Source of the DNA: Leptoclinus maculatus
Taxonomy: Eukaryota > Chordata > Actinopteri > Perciformes > Stichaeidae
Assembly (NCBI GenBank): GCA_032191485.1
Contig: JAVDOI010000170.1
Coordinates: 186,001 to 250,000, forward strand
Direction of reading: 5' to 3'
DNA: 64,000 bases
Part shown: piece after piece, positions 1 through 13,900 of the stretch
How positions within the stretch are numbered: the stretch's first letter is position 1
Layout of the letters: each line of letters begins with the position of its first letter
Position numbers and translations under genes: made by a program
Notes under the pieces: generated by a model
The model's input: the letters and a program-made list of their open reading frames with translations, nothing else
Told to the model about the DNA's origin: nothing
The model's database searches: none

Positions 1-2755
1 CTTTGACTGGACAATGCTGTACTCTTTACCTCAGTGGTGGGGTTTTGACGTGTGTCAGGGACAAGCTGCCCAGTGATGCCAACAATGGTGCCAACCCTGC
101 AAGACTCAGAAAGGCCCCAGAGTCAATAGAAAGTCCCAGTCAGCTATAAGTGCTCCAGAGCTGACACAAGCGGTTCTAGCCATCAATTTGTTTAAGTGTG
201 CTTACTTTTACTTTTTTTACCAGCTACCTCCCCTCTTTTTCATGCATTCATATTTTCCTCTTTCAAACACCAAAAAACGCCAACCCAGAGGGGCACGGAA
301 TAGCTGGTCATGGCCTTAAAAGGCTAAAACAAACACACTCATCCTCTTTCAGACGGTGAGACATGACTTCTTGTTTCTTTCTGACTATTTTTTCCTACTT
401 TTTATCACATTGACTTACTCCCCTGGTGCCAGCGCTCTCAGAAATGACTTCCTTCCTGTTTGAAGATGAGGGACATTTTTAGACAGGATGGCAGTCTGAT
501 GTCTGACGTCCGTGTGCAGCCGCCTTGTCTTCACCCTGTGGAGTTGATCGCTTGTTGTTCCCACGCCAAAACCCCTTGTAGAAATTTGATTTTTGTACAA
601 CTTAAGCAGAATAAGCCTATTTGTAATCATATGTACTGTAGAGGACAAGTGAAAATGTGTGAAAGAAATGTGGAAACTGAGCTTCAAGTTTCAGTGGGCT
701 TACTGCATTTTATAATCCTGGGGTCAAGCAACCATCTAAGCCGTTAATATTTCGTAATGTTGATAGTTTTAAAGGGGTCTCTGCAAAGGCACCACTAAGC
801 CGTGCTGTGGCTTCTGTTGGGCCTGATCCAGGGTAAAAAAAGGGAAGAAATGCGGAACAGTGACTAAAAGAAAAGTCACACTCTTGCCGTCCGTTGTGCC
901 TGTAATAGATGGTAGTTTGTGGTTCAAGCTATCTCACCACATTATTGCAGTGTGGGCAGATGATACATGCTCACTCAAACTATATCTGACCACAACCCCA
1001 CAACCCCTTGACTGACCCCTTTACGCGCTGTAGGGCAAAGCTAATAGAGCAACAGATGAAGTGAAAAATGCCCCGATACAACACAGAGACACTTGGAGGC
1101 ATTGGACGGTTGTTCCTGTACTTTTTCACGAATACAATCCTTAACATAGATGGGTGAAGGCTGGCTTTTGAATTGTTTCAGATTTTTACTAAATAGAGTA
1201 TCTAAATGTTTGGTACCACTTTCTAAAAAGTCCCCCTCTACAAAGGTTTTATGAGTTTTAACTAACAGCTTTATTGATCACTAATTAATTTACAAATGCC
1301 TTTCAGATCAGTTACAAGCCATTAATGTGAACAACTTTTGGGTTGCCAGGTTGTGAAAAATCTGTCTGGCTATTGAATCTTTAAAGGCGCTAAGTTTGAA
1401 ATATAGGACATTAATACTATTAGCTATGTAAAGATCTAGTGGGCTTCTCTGTGCTTTGTTTACATAGGCAGTCCAGCTGCGCATGCATTTTAGTGCATGT
1501 TAGTCTCGCTGTCTTGCCTAGATAGTTAGTGCTGATAACTTCATCTCGGTCCACAGCATTGTCCCTGTCAGCACTATTGCCGTTGTTGGCGCTGTTAGTG
1601 CTGTTTGCACCGTTAGCTGCTAACCGCCAGCCCAGCTGAGGCCTGTGTGGAGGTAGTAGATTTGCTCTGAATTCCATATTGAGCACATTCATAAAGGGTC
1701 AAGAGTTTGTCTAATGAGCAAACAAGTCAGCAGCACGGTCATTGATACACGGTAATATAAAGAAAGTCTGCGGTTATAAATGGTAATAATCTGCTTTATC
1801 AGAAAGTGGGACCAAACTTTTTCCTAAACCGCATTCATGTATCTCGAGCAAGTGTACATATGCCCTTTCAGAAGAGTCCTTGTTCATTTCCAGCTATGCT
1901 TGCCCTTCCTATCGATGGGTTAATCATGCACCAGCTTGTCAGATTACATCAAGGTGTATAAAGGTGTTCAGCAAACATACCATCGCATACCTCACATGAT
2001 AAACTAAAGGCCTGAATGGTACAGATTTGTACTAAGCCTCCCAATGGACAAAAAACTCAAACTCAAACAGCAGCAGCTCTTATGTAACAAGCTGCGAACA
2101 GCACCTCAGGGACCAAGAAAGATGACAACATCCACAACTTTATACAACTAGAGTTGTCTCATGACTGTGATATTTATAGATTCCATTCACGCTATAAAGC
2201 CCCCGATTTATAAATCCCCCCCCCGTCTTTACAGAGCGTTTTGCGGCTTTTTTCCCCCTCCTTTGAGTCTGTCCTCGGATACTCAGCGCTATTTATAAAA
2301 GGCGCGGAGCCGAACGAGTAAGTCACTGGAGCGCGCCTTTCTATTTTCAGCCTTAAAGACTGCTTTATTATTTCTAGGTTGTTAGATTTTTTTGGGGCTG
2401 CGGGGTTGCCATTAATAGCTCTGGTTCAACGTGTCCCCCTCCTCCACGCATTCACCCACTCCACATTTACACTTCGTGATGTGTGCGAACACGACTGTCT
2501 CCTCTGCCGTGCCAGTGCGCCTTGACAATACAGAGTCAGTGCGGGTCAAAGGCAGGCTGAGCACTGCAGCCTGGAGGAACGCGATGACTGACAGACCAAG
2601 GAAGACAGTTAGCATGTGATGAGTGAAACTGGGAGAAATTGTTGGGAGACGTGAGATGGTTAGGGTTAAAATAACAGGCGTTGAATGTGGTTTGAGAAGG
2701 TCTGTCTGAAAGTGTTTGTGCATCCTTGATTCCTAAAGCCGTTCCTTTCTCCTCA
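1..2755. other. Gene-poor stretch at left edge
   Basis: No open frame here resembles a known protein or is bounded by convincing splice sites. The sequence is AT-rich and holds only short open frames. If the candidate exons at 2,756 and 7,546 are real, this stretch is intron of the same plus-strand gene, whose earlier exons would lie to the left of the window. Confidence 0.4.
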
Positions 2756-2792
2756 GGTTGAGCCAGATGACACGACCACCCTCCTCAGTCAA
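2756..2792 (+). CDS. Candidate 37-nt internal exon of an unidentified gene
   Basis: A pyrimidine-rich acceptor (TTTCTCCTCAG) precedes 37 nt reading VEPDDTTTLLSQ plus one base, followed by a donor (AAG|GTATGA). The leftover G joins in frame to the acceptor at 7,546 to give a glycine codon, so the two pieces would encode a C-terminal tail of about 35 residues. I do not recognise the protein. The acidic, threonine-rich stretch followed by a polar tail could be a cytoplasmic tail, but that is a guess. A chance match of acceptor, short open frame and donor cannot be excluded. Confidence 0.35.
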
Positions 2793-5700
2793 GGTATGAC
2801 CAGGTAAATTGCCTTTTCTCCTAAAGACGCTTTTACACTTTAGTTCTTTTCACCTCAGCGGTTTAAGTGGCTGCAAACAAAGAGACGGTCTCGGAACATC
2901 AACATTTATAGGGCTCTCTTCTCATTACAAGCATCATGGAGAGACTCTTTTCATTAGGAGGAACAGAAAAACAAAATGTTTCAGGACTTAAAAGGCACTT
3001 TGACCCGAGACTATTCAAAGCTTAATGACAGTGTAAACGCTGGAGGGGACACGTGGTGATGATACACATATGATTGATCTATGAATCATTTCCCATTGTA
3101 CTCAGGGAGTGTCCAGGCATTCTTGGAGTGCTGGTTATTTGACCGACTATCTGGCCTCTTATCAAGACCTGAGCTGCCTTCCCTCCTCCCTGTCTTTATC
3201 AGACTCACACACGCGGTGCAAAACCTCTAATTATTGACGGAGCAAAGAAAAGACACAATAATTGGCAGCACACCAGCCAACTCTGCACTGCGGGACAATG
3301 GGGACCTACTGTAGTTGTCGGTAAAGATTAAAGATTAAACTTTGATTCACTGATTAGAAGGACAAGGAATCTGTTGTGACTTATTTGTAAAGGGTATCAT
3401 GTTTAGCCAAAAGGTCAAGGTTTTACCCCTTCCTAATCATTTCTTTGTAACCTTATCTGGGTTTATTTGTCCTCTAAACATTCATACTATATGTACTCCA
3501 AGAGCAAAGAAAATAGGTCATGAATGTGTATACTGCTAATAATCTCCCAATAATGCTCCCTGTGCAGGGTGAGATGGAGAAGGTCAGAAAAAGAGTGATG
3601 ACTGTATGAGAAATACATTTTTATATTTTTTCAAAAAGCTTTCCTGAAAAAAAGGATCATTAGTTTATTTCTTGGTTTGCAAGGATTAAAATCTGTCAAC
3701 CAGAATGTGATCATAAACTCGCTGAGAAGAGCTCTGATGAGGTTTTTTCATGATGATATTGCACCAGCTTGTGAGAAGCAGGGAGTCGAGGTGTGAAGGG
3801 TTTCTTACAAAATGGTTCCAGTTTAGTTGGGGAAGCTGTGTGATCTGCCAGTTGCAACTCCTTGCAGTATTTGAAGGCAACTGTAAAAAACTGTACGAAG
3901 GTGCAAATTCCTGCAGGCGGAAGACGGGATGATCCCATGAACTACGAGAACACTTCATATCATTGATGTTAAACCCTCGTTTACATATTTAGATTATTTT
4001 TTAAACCATTCAGATAACCGTTAGTTTCCATTCATTTCACTTGAAGGGAGACACTACAGGCAAAATCATTGTTTTTCATGTACTGGTCAATTTGAAGGTT
4101 TTGGGGTATTTTGCTTCTACAACATGTCTTCTTTCAGACAAGTGGAAAGAAAACATCCAAAATAAAAAATGTTGTATCTGTAGATTTCTCCTAAATTCAC
4201 CAAAAGTTAGCATTAAAGAATGCCTCATTTGCATATTTAAACATGAAAGCTTGGAAAACATATAATACAAAAAAATGATTGTCTTAATGTAAATAATCAA
4301 CTGGGAAAGTTTTATAGCAATATATTTTCGTTTTATTTTTAACCTACTCACCAGGGGCATCCTGGCGGTCTGTCATAAGTCAGTTATGTCCATTGTAAAA
4401 AAAGATTTCTCCTTTGTGACATCTGACATTTGAGCATCGGCCGATGAAAAGCATTGCATTCAAGTTTCAAGGTCCGGCTTTATTGTCTCGTCATGCAGTG
4501 ATGTATTGTATTACGACACGGAATTTGACGATGAAATGCAAAGACTAAAAACTACTCTGTAGGTAATAATTCAGAATGTAGACGTTAACTCAGGAGACAT
4601 GTTGCTGGGAATGCAAACATGGATGTTGTGAGAAGGATCATGTGAATTGAATTCAATGTATTCATTTTAGATGGTACGTATCTGCAGTCGGACACATTTC
4701 AAATCTGCAGCGTGTCCTTGAATGTGCCAACAGTGAGACTGCTCTTGAGGCTGTTTGTGCTTGCAGCTGCATCACCACATAACATACGCCCCAAAAAATA
4801 GTAACAGTGTGATAGATTACCCATCACAAGACACTTTGAAAGCTCCACGAATTGCAATGTGCATTGATGAATGGGAGGCAATGGCTGTCTTGAAGGCAGG
4901 AAATCAATCTAAAAAAAGCCGGCAAGTTAGTCGGCTACAACAATATGCTAAACTAAAGCTGTATGGTCTTTTACCGCAAGTCATTACCATTGACAGAGTA
5001 GCATTAGTATGCACACTTAATGACAGGTGACATGAAAGGCTCCCACATGGCTGCAACACATATCAGGTTTCAGTGGACGCTCATGCTCTGAGCCTGAGGG
5101 TTTCATCCGTCTGTCACACACAGCAGCTAAAGCATTTTCTCCCTGCTGTCAAAAGGGGCTAATTATAGAGAACAGTGACTGCAGCTGCATGAGGTCAGAG
5201 TTGAATTTACCTGCGAACTGATCATTTCAATGTTAAAGTGAACCACCGTGGTGATTGATTTTCAACAAATCTGTTGTGAAGGATAATCCAATCAGTGTCA
5301 GGCACTATTTCCTCCCTCGGGTCTCACTCGCAGATCAATACAGTTCACAGTTCATCCGCTCTCAGACTTCACGCTCGCTCTGACCATTGTGTTCCCAGTG
5401 GTACAACACGCTGGGAAACAGTGAAGACAGAAACGTGGGGAGGTGCCGATGTAAAGCGTTGGTATTATTCAGATTACAGTACAAGTGCTCGGCTCTGACA
5501 AGGAGTGGAAGTGAAGGAGAGGAATTGAGAGGAGGAGAGAAATGACACACGGCCGCTGAACAAAATGAAGATGAAGAGGAGCAGTGATCACCTAGGCTGT
5601 TGTACATCGCGAGCTATTAATCTCCGGTGATGCAATCCCAGACGGAGATCAGATACACTGAGATCCAATTAACTTCCTCTGCAGGAGGAACCAGCCTCTG

Positions 5701-7545
5701 CTGACCAGATTCACCCCATGGCGCGTGATAACTAGAGGACATCCCCGAGCTGGGGGGGGGGGGCTGTCGAAAGATCGCCGTGAGATCTGACAGCAGGGCT
5801 TCACACTCATTTATTCAGTAACCACAATCCCTGATTACTGGGGGAGGAAACTCACATCGCGGGGCCAAACTCTGATTTAGTCACCGCTCTCCAAACTTTA
5901 ACTGTTAAAAGTGTTTACACAGCTGCAGGCGCATACTTTCCGTCTTCGCACTCTTATCGTTCAACAAACGCTCTGAGTCCTCAGTCAGCAGAACGGGTTC
6001 ATGGTGCCGGGGAGGGCAGTGATCACAGACTACACACACACATATATACACACACACAGTGTACAGCAGGCTCTGATGTGACCTGTTTAGCTTACAATGC
6101 ATTCAGAAAGGCCCTCGACTTTCTTCCTCTTTCATAATACAATGAATACGTGAAAAGAGAGAACTCAACCGGCGCTCTCGTTACAGTAAAGTATCTTTTG
6201 TCTCGCGTACCAAACCATTCGCCGCTCTCTCCATCCGTCCTCAAATGAGAAGCTAATCAGATCCCACGCGACTTGCATCGTCCCAGCCAAAACCCACTAC
6301 AAGTTTACCTGCTTGCAAGACCAATCAGACCTCCCCCCTTTGCTTGAGAAGCCAACAGTCCCCAGCACAGTAATCTGCAAGGAGGCGGGCCAATGTCGCA
6401 CATATCAAAGCATTCGCAGCTTTAATTATCTCTCTGTCTGGCATTTGAGCAACCTCATTTTGAATTTGGCTCACGAACAATTCACAGTTTACGGCAACAA
6501 CTGACACTAATAATTGAGGGAAACGGTTCATCCCGGAGAGGATTGGATCTGCATCTTCAGAACCAAAACAGCAATCCTCTCATCCTCCTGTTTAAACCAG
6601 CACCCGTGTTTATACGCTGTGTGTCTGCATGTACTGTATATGTGCACTAGTATATGTGTATATGTATGCACACTGTGGGTCACTGGGTTTGTGTTTGGGC
6701 AATGCGAGACAGTAGCTCGGAACATCGCGCCACAGAGCTCCCTGCACTAATCCTATTGTAGCAGCAGTAGTAGCTTGTGTTCTGGAGCATCCAGAGCACC
6801 GTAGTGACAGGCCGCAAACAAACAAGATGCAGAGCCACCTCTCTTATGCAATCTGAAGAAATCACAAGCGTTTAACAGTCTAATCTCCAAATAGAGAGTA
6901 GTTTTCCCCTCAGGCGTCACATTTCCCCTCATATGAGCTTTGTTTTTGTGTATTTCAGCAATTAATTGTCATTAACAAGTCATGTTTGTATTTATTTAGT
7001 CCGTGACACAAGATTTGTGTTCTTCCACAAATAAATACCTTGAGAGACCTTGTGAAGATGATACTGCAAACATTTAACTCTCAGTAAAAGTCTCCCTTAA
7101 TTGGTCAGTCAAATAGGGTTTTTAACATATTTTATGCAATGCAATGAAAGCCTTTTTTACATCAGCAATCCCTTTCCGTCATTAATAATTCTGTATATGT
7201 TTAGTAACATAATATACTGTATATTTTATATAAACACGGAGGCATAATCACATCAACATCTAATATAAAGCCCCAATCTGGAGAGACAGCATCTGTGTGG
7301 GGGGGGGGGAGTGTCTGCATTAAACAAACTGTTATGTGTTGGTATGCTGTGTGCAGGAAAATATTTAGGTCACAGGCTGGTCCTGGTGTGCAGGCGTTAT
7401 CAGGAAGGTCCTAACAGATGGCCCAGGAGCTTTTGACCTCAACATTAATTACATGAGAGTGTCCTGTGGTAAGGCCAGACTCTAACCGCACTATTTCCTC
7501 CCCCCTCTCTCTCTCTCTCTCCCTCTCTTTCTTTCTCTCTTGCAG
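2793..7545. other. Putative intron or gene-free stretch
   Basis: No supported coding sequence was seen. It contains a G12 run at 5,752-5,763, a G11 run at 7,299-7,309, short CA/TA-rich tracts near 6,030 and 6,640, and a CT-rich tract at 7,499-7,541 that forms the polypyrimidine tract of the next acceptor. Confidence 0.4.
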
Positions 7546-7613
7546 GTGACAACAACATGAGGACCCACCTGAAGGAGCAGCCAAACTCTATAAGGATGAC
7601 AAATTGGAGATAA
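7546..7613 (+). CDS. Candidate terminal coding exon of an unidentified gene
   Basis: A very strong acceptor (long CT tract, then TTGCAG) opens an exon that, in the phase set by the exon at 2,756, reads GDNNMRTHLKEQPNSIRMTN plus WR and then a TAA stop at 7,611-7,613. Everything downstream to about 10,925 would be 3' UTR, and a canonical AATAAA at 10,901 fits that model. The protein family is not recognised. The exon is supported by the splice site, phase match and poly(A) signal rather than by homology, so it might also be the end of a non-coding transcript. Confidence 0.4.
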
Positions 7614-10600
7614 AAAAGCGAGGCCAGCTGCTCCACTCCTTTAAAGCCACGTCCAAGTTCTCGTCATCGCCGTCCCTGCTACGATCCTCCTCCTCCTCCT
7701 CCTCCTCCTCCTCCCCCTCCTCCTCCTCTTGGCTCCTGCTGCTCTTCCTCTCTACACACTCACGGAGGCTGCTCAGAACTGAAGCGAGGGAGCGTCTTGC
7801 CCCTCCTTGAAACGCCTCTAAATCACAGGTCTGTGAGAAAGAGCACAGCCGTGAGCTGATGCCGGCCGGCCGACAGCTGGTGTCCTCCTCGCCTCTGTCC
7901 GCGAGGATCCACTGAACCTTCCAGGGAGGACGTGGGGACGGCACAATCCCCCGTGACCCCTCCGACTCCTGATGCCATACTACTGAATGCTGACCATGAA
8001 CCTGCCCTGTCTGTCTGCTTGTCTGTCTGTCTGTTACATCGGCTGTCAATCTGCACCAAGTGCCATAGCGTCATTACATTCCTTCCGACTTTGCACTGAC
8101 CACCAACAACAACCCTCATGACTTCTGATCACTGACTATGTTTACATGCACACCATGATTTCAGCCGCTGGCAATGAAATGAGTTTGATTATGTTTGTAT
8201 TTGCGCGACAGGAGAAGCATCAGCATGAGTAAACTGCAGTCATAAAGCTCCATTGCTGTCTCTGTTGCTCCCATGAAAATTACCCACAGTTAATTCTGCT
8301 CTGGCCTTTCAACACTTGGAGCCTGTAAACAGACAGAAGCTGTAAAATTCAAGTTATGTGGAGCGAGTGATGCGGCTCGTTTTGTTTGCTGCAGGAATAT
8401 AATTCTAAAAGACTCAAATCTGATCACTCTGCACATATTAACCTCAGTATTAACATCACACTTCAACACAGTGTTTACATGATGAATGCAGTATTCTCAC
8501 AATCGTTGAAAGTTCAGCTGTGCATGTAAACATAGCCGTCAAAGCCAAAAAGTGTTACTGTCAGTGAATCAGCCTTAAAAATTGGAGCTTTCCCATCAAA
8601 CAGCTGTTTCCTTTGACCCCACGTGTGTTTTTTTTATTTTTAGCTTTTAGCACTTACATCGGCGTAGACAGTGCCAGAGAACATGACAGAGATGAGAGAT
8701 TTCTACACATTATTTTTCATTAACTTTCTTGTGATTTTCTTTTTTTTCTTCTTGCGTGATGTTGGATTTGAAACTGGAGGTCACTGCCAATGATTGTTTC
8801 AGAAGGACAATGATGCAATCCGGGCGATTTAAAGCAGACACTGGACTATATGTTTTTATAATTTATAATGTACATGCTTTTCCCAAATGTAAATGAACGG
8901 CTTCTCTTTTGACATTTAAGGAGTAGCACCTATGTTTTTTGTGTACACGAGAAGCAATACAAAGAACCAACCTTTCTCATCCACGCTGCCTTATCGGTGA
9001 GCGAGGTTTCTCTTCAGAGGGATTAGCTCTCTGATGGTTGGTTTTGAATTTCCGGACACAACACACACACAGAGACGCTTTTAACGACGAATTCCACGTC
9101 CAGTCCATGCTGGTTACAATACCAGGCATTGTGGAAAGAGGCCTTTCTCCCTCGCAATTGTAGATATCCCATTCCACGATTAGGAGAAAGGACCTTTGAG
9201 GAGAGCAGGGGTCGCGGTCATCACTCTATTACTGAGGGAAATCAAAATTCCAGACAGGAACAGGAAATCCTTCCACCCCAGGTTAGACTGATGGCGAGCT
9301 CTTATCGCTGATAACAGATAAGAGAGGAATCCCCCCCCCCCCCCCCTTTGAAACCAGACCAGCAAGTCTTCAGATGTCTCTGCAGGGGTCTCCTTTAGTA
9401 CCTGCACCACAAGACAGAAGTACACAAAAAGGGGAAAAAATGGATTTGATTCCCTCATATGCTTTAATTCGTATTTGTAATCATGCATCTTTAATGCAAA
9501 ACCCCACAAAGATATCCGCTATTGCTAGTTGCTTGTAAAGATTTAGGTAAAAGCGCCATTAGAAGCTCCCCTGAATGATCCTTTCTGTTGTATATTACCT
9601 GGTGGATACACTTTTACTGAAACCTTGAAGACGCTAAAGGTTTGAAAACTAATGCATAAAGGGAAAAAAGGCACTTTTCAGACCTCCAAGAAAACACAGG
9701 AAGAGGAGGATGAAATGACCTTAGCGGAGGAACGCAGGGAAACGTCGAGGTGGTTCTCGTAGCATTGATGTGCGAGCATGACTCACCGGCTGTGTGCGGG
9801 GTGCCGTGTGGGCGGCGTCCTTGCTGCCAGATCATTAGCTTTAGCTTCTCTCCAACTGCGTGGAGCTCTCTGAATGTGATGCGTTTACACACCTACATCT
9901 TCTTAATTGACTAAGCTTCTTACCTTCCTTTTATTGATTTTCTTTTTCTTAAAGTTACCAAATGAGTTTTAAATTTGAATAACTACAATAGAGATATATA
10001 TATATATATATATATACATAAAGCTATATCACGCAGCAACTTTAATATATTGTAAATGATGGCTTGGATGCAATGTATTTATTTGTTTGTTACCATAATG
10101 AAGAATAATCTATAAAGGGAAGTTTAAGGTTGGAGTATGCTACATGTTGTTGTATGTTGTTGGGTTTAGAAATGCCTGTTTGTTCATCCTTTTGTATCAC
10201 GATGAAACTACACGATACCTTCTTATATCACTGAGATTCATCCCGTTTACTGTGATCATGAACTGGACATCTCACACATATTACACACACTAAAGGAACT
10301 GCGATGTGATGGATTTTACCGGTCTAATGTTTAGGGTGCAACACATTTTGCATTCATTTTGTAGCTCTTGTAAATGTGTTTTTTTTTTTTTTTTGATTTT
10401 AAGAACAACTGATCAAACCATTTTGCACACTTAATGTTCAGGGATTGATTTGAACCACAGCCCAGCATCGACTCCACTGCCTCCACGGCCTCAGAGGTCT
10501 GTCACGTCACGCTCACGGCGCAGTAAGTGCTGACATGTTGTCACCTGACATGAGAAGGGATGTTGGCTCTGGTCAGATGGGTCACGAATTAAGTTTCACT

Positions 10601-10925
10601 TTGCCAAATTTAGTTGATTCAGCACCAATCCCTTAGGAGTATAAATCCGTTCTATCGAGTAATTCTACGTTGTTAATCACTGAAGTGATGTGCTGAGAAA
10701 TGTGCTACTTCTTGTCATACAAGAATCCTGTATAAAGAAACCTGACATTTCTGATGTTGAGCAGAAAACAGAGGTTATTTTTTATTTTTAGAGTGCGTCA
10801 ATACAAGAGAAGTGTAGAGAAATCAAAGGAATATTGTTCGAGAACTGAACTGTGACGCTCCCTCGGGGGGTTGATAGAAAATGTACATGTCTGTAAATCA
10901 AATAAACCTATTTAATCACTTCAAA
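7614..10925 (+). other. Probable long 3' UTR
   Basis: This 3.3-kb stretch follows the candidate stop codon and ends just after a poly(A) signal with GT/CT-rich sequence downstream. It includes a (TCC)n tract near 7,685-7,732, a C16 run at 9,331-9,346 and an (AT)n run near 9,994-10,014. Open frames on the opposite strand through the TCC tract are low-complexity glutamate runs and are not credited. Confidence 0.35.
10901..10906 (+). terminator. Poly(A) signal AATAAA
   Basis: A canonical hexamer in AATCAAATAAACC context is followed within about 30 nt by GT/CT-rich sequence (GTTGTCTCTG), as expected of a downstream cleavage element. It would end the transcript whose last exon starts at 7,546. 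Confidence 0.45.
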
Positions 10926-10929
10926 CCAC

Positions 10930-13900
10930 CGCGTTGTCTCTGATTCTTCTCACTCTGTCCAGCATTCATACCATCCTAACGAATAAACAACCATTAAGAA
11001 AGTATTCTTTACTTCATTACTTTCATTTAGAGCTTGCTGCACTTCAGAGAAAAAGATGTGTCTATTAGTTTGAAAAACCACCACATACAGTAAGTGTTAC
11101 ATAACCAGGCTTTAGATTTAGCTATATGCTATTATGCACCACATGCTGTGCATATCTGTGCTGTGCCTTCATGTAAGTTCCTTAACTACCAACCAGATAC
11201 AGCTGGATGCTCACCTCATGGATCATTTTCAGAGCGTTGTGTTCGTTAATGTTCACGTTCATGTGTCATATTCTGTAGAATTAGTTTTGCTGATACCTTA
11301 AAAATAGACACATTTTTGGTTTTCACAGGTCTAGTTTTTCCAAACTGTCACAGTTCAAGATTCATAAGTAGATTGAGTTCAGTGTTGAGCAGGATTAATC
11401 TGCGATCATATCACAATCACCTGCTTTGAAATGGTGCAACTCTACCGTGTATGACGTGGATGTGAACATGAATGTAGCAAAAACAATGTATGTGCCTGCC
11501 AGTCTTGTAGGATTATGTTTCATTCTACTTTACTTTAAGTAATGAGGGAATACTTGGTAACTCCTCAGATTGATGCACCACTTTTCTCGAGAAGGCATAT
11601 AAACTGCAGCAGCTGGTTCAGAGTTAAACGGGAGCGACTCACAAAGAAAGTCAGTACGTTGATTCGCAAATGATCTAATCATAAACATAATCTGTCATTT
11701 ACCGAGTCTGTTTTTTATTAACGAGCAGTAGTTTTTAACGTCGTCAGTTGCGGCCTTCGACAGGCAAACTAGTGTCACATTCACATAAAGCATTTAAATC
11801 TATGACAATATTTACTTTGGAGAACGGTTTGACACAGCACATTCTTGTAGTTTGTGGATTCATTCACGCTAATTGTCCAATTTGGCTGAAACCACAATGT
11901 TGACTCTTGTAAATAAGTAGCTAGTATGTTGTGCACCTTGTTGTAAAAGTGGAACCAAGTCATCTTTTGTTGTCAGAGCTGACTTTATACACTTGTTCAG
12001 TAAAGATACCCAAAGATGAGTCAGGTCAAAGGTTATACAAAGACTACTTTATTTTGAAATGCGCACCACTTTTTGAGAACTGGATACCATTTTTCCTCGT
12101 CTCCTCATCTTCACAGAGGCTTACAAAGACTTGATTTTCATCACAGGGAGAGACGGCCGGAGTCAGTCCGCGAATGAACTGCTGTATTGTTCGGGTGCAG
12201 TCAGGCAGGCCTCTGTGAGGCTCGGTTTGTGAAGTAATCTCGCAGTCTCCAGAGTGGTTTACAGACACACTGACACATCCCAGACACGACACATCCGTGC
12301 TATGGATGCAGTGGAGAAAAAAACACATAATATTTACCTTCACAGGAAGCGAGGAAGTCCACAGCTAAAGGCCCTCTGTGTGCTGACGCTCATTAGAAAG
12401 GGCAGTCGCCCAACATGGCAGCTAATAGCACTAATGGACTTGTCCATGACAGGGCTGCACAAACATAAAGAGTAAGTACACACTGCTTTTGTGACAAAAG
12501 AAGACTGGAGATGTTGACTGTGAGGCCTTTAATTAGGCAGAGCCTCTATTTTAAATGGATCATTGTATCCAACGTGCCCTCGGTTTGAAGAGGGCTAGAT
12601 TACATAGGAGCCAGAGGAGGAATTGGTGTTTGGTCGGTGGAGGACCAGGAGGAACCAACACCCTTTCCCACAGTCAGACCAATACGTACCCCGAAGTCAG
12701 ACGCCTCCAATCTCAAAGTCAACACACCTAGTCATGGAGCATGCAGGAAACAGCGGGGCGTGGGCAGGAAAAGGGGAGCCATTCTAGCAAGCACTGGAAT
12801 TTCCATTTGCGCTTTGCCACTTAAACTCACAGAGGACAGACTTTATACAACACGCAGGGTAAATTTAGACTGAGAAATAGCCACCGGTGGATGTGAAGCT
12901 TCAAAATGTCCTGTTTAGGGGTTTTAAAAGCAGCGTTGTTCAGGCCATCTACTTTTTTTTAAATGTGACTGTGCATTAGGAATCGAAGCGGCCTCTTGTT
13001 TTGAAATGTACTCATGAAGAATAAAGTCAGCTTTCAATTCAAGTCCAAAAAATACATTTGTAATGCTTTCAGATTTCAGAACTATACACAAATGTTACAC
13101 TGAATTGAACTGATTGACACTTTCAATGTTTTCATGTGTTTAATGAAATCTAAAAATATCACTCTAAATATTATTCTATAACTGATAGGAGGGACGATGC
13201 TTACAGCTCGTAAGAATTCGTTGGTGTTGATTACGTTTATAAACCTTAGAATTCCTCTGAATCACATTTTAGTTATGTAATCAACATTTAAATTCAAATC
13301 TGTGACATTCCGGCAGAATGTACAGCAGAAAGCTGTGGTGACAGGTCAGCAATGTAATAAATCTTTGAAAACTTTATGTTCTACTTCATCCCAAGGAATC
13401 AAAAATAGTCACTTTCACTTTAGGCGGACCATCCATGAAGGGGCGATGAGTGTTAACACAATAAACATGTAAAGGCTTCAATCAAAGAATGATTTCTATT
13501 ATAAATCAAGTCTTAGACAGGCTTATCTTGGCAGCGTCTCATTATAAAATTAGAACACAATTGGTTTATGTTGCGGTGACAACCACAATCACATTTGATT
13601 ACTCTGTGGCTTTAACACAACAATCTGTCAGGAAACATGACTCAAACCAGTGAGTTTGGACATTCAACAAGAACTGTAATCCGTCACAAATAGAGGTTGT
13701 AGAAAAATCCATCATGAGAAGTATCACATCTCCACTGTGAATCTCTCACCTTCTCTCTGCTGACACCCGCCGACTTTTCCAAGCTGCTTCACACTGTAGA
13801 AACACAGTAACTAAAGCAAGTGTAGCGGAAACATTGCAGAAGTCTCACCTGGTGAGTCATGTTCCCAAACTCATTCCTTGTGAAGTAGTTCCAACTGTAT

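Noticed and set aside
4466..4560. Possible retroelement tail (CTTTATTGTCTCGTCATGC)
   Set aside because: Only a weak resemblance to LINE tails, too short to assign.
7588..8049. 153-codon minus-strand frame with a glutamate run
   Set aside because: It is the complement of a (TCC)n tract inside the probable 3' UTR, is low-complexity and has no domain.
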